This document shows, one piece after another, positions 6,534 through 6,609 of a stretch of 6,609 nucleotides of DNA. The stretch is from Gammaproteobacteria bacterium (lineage in GTDB: Bacteria; Pseudomonadota; Gammaproteobacteria; Tenderiales; Tenderiaceae). The stretch is taken from the NCBI GenBank assembly GCA_027001525.1, contig JALTMR010000170.1, positions 1 to 6,609 of the forward strand, written 5' to 3'. Positions within the stretch are counted from its first letter, which is position 1, and every line of letters begins with the position of its first letter. Under the pieces are notes generated by a model. The model made no database searches and was not told the origin of the DNA. It worked only from the letters and a program-made list of their open reading frames with translations. The position numbers and the translations under genes are program-made.

Positions 6534-6609
6534 ATGTTCGAGAATTTAACTGAACGCCTGGCGCGTACCGTGCGCGACCTGCGTGGTCGTGGCCGCTTAA
6601 CTGAAGACA
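6534..6609 (+). CDS. ffh: Ffh, signal recognition particle GTPase (N-terminal 25 codons, cut by the window edge)
   Basis: The reading frame from the ATG at 6534 begins MFENLTERLARTVRDLRG and continues RGRLTED, a very characteristic N terminus of Ffh/SRP54, the start of the helical N domain. Ffh binds 4.5S RNA and directs nascent inner-membrane proteins to FtsY and the Sec translocon. Only the first 25 complete codons are present; the GTPase (G) and methionine-rich (M) domains lie beyond base 6609. The SD is weak (GGA at 6522-6524, nine bases upstream). The neighbouring ypjD and CorC-family genes, on the opposite strand, are common companions of ffh in gammaproteobacteria. Confidence 0.9.
   Translation, partial: MFENLTERLARTVRDLRGRGRLTED

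Overview
This window reads as ordinary, compact chromosomal DNA from a GC-rich gammaproteobacterium. The lineage call rests on two things: a Wsp-type chemosensory module, best known from Pseudomonas, and the gene order ffh - ypjD (CcsA-like membrane protein) - CNNM/CorC-family transporter, which is a familiar gammaproteobacterial neighbourhood (E. coli ffh-ypjD-yfjD). Genus cannot be fixed from the sequence. No tRNA, rRNA, insertion sequence, CRISPR array, phage gene or attachment site was seen.

Bases 1-3403 (+ strand) are the 3' end of a wsp operon. It holds the C-terminal part of the hybrid kinase WspE (window-truncated; ATPase, CheW-like and receiver domains), then the CheB-like methylesterase WspF, then the REC-GGDEF diguanylate cyclase WspR. 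wspE and wspF overlap by four bases (ATGA), and wspR follows after 21 bases with a clear ribosome binding site. In the known system a receptor array activates WspE. WspE phosphorylates WspR, which makes c-di-GMP and favours biofilm growth, and WspF resets the receptor. The receptor, coupling proteins, methyltransferase and the WspE phosphotransfer domain should lie upstream of base 1.

Bases 3413-5556 (- strand) run convergently into wspR with a 9-base gap. They hold an operon-like pair transcribed from right to left: ypjD first (4735-5556), then a CNNM/CorC-family membrane protein with CBS and CorC_HlyC domains (3413-4696).

Bases 5557-5712 are a divergent intergenic region with a candidate ypjD promoter and short repeats. 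From 5713 (+ strand) comes a 256-residue metallo-beta-lactamase-fold hydrolase resembling 3',5'-cyclic-nucleotide phosphodiesterases. It is followed by a 50-base gap, a good sigma70-like promoter overlapping its stop codon, and the first 25 codons of ffh, the signal recognition particle GTPase, which runs off the right edge.

I found no convincing undescribed system. The points most worth a second look are the metallo-hydrolase of uncertain substrate between ypjD and ffh, the non-canonical receiver domain of WspF, and the repeat-containing divergent promoter region.
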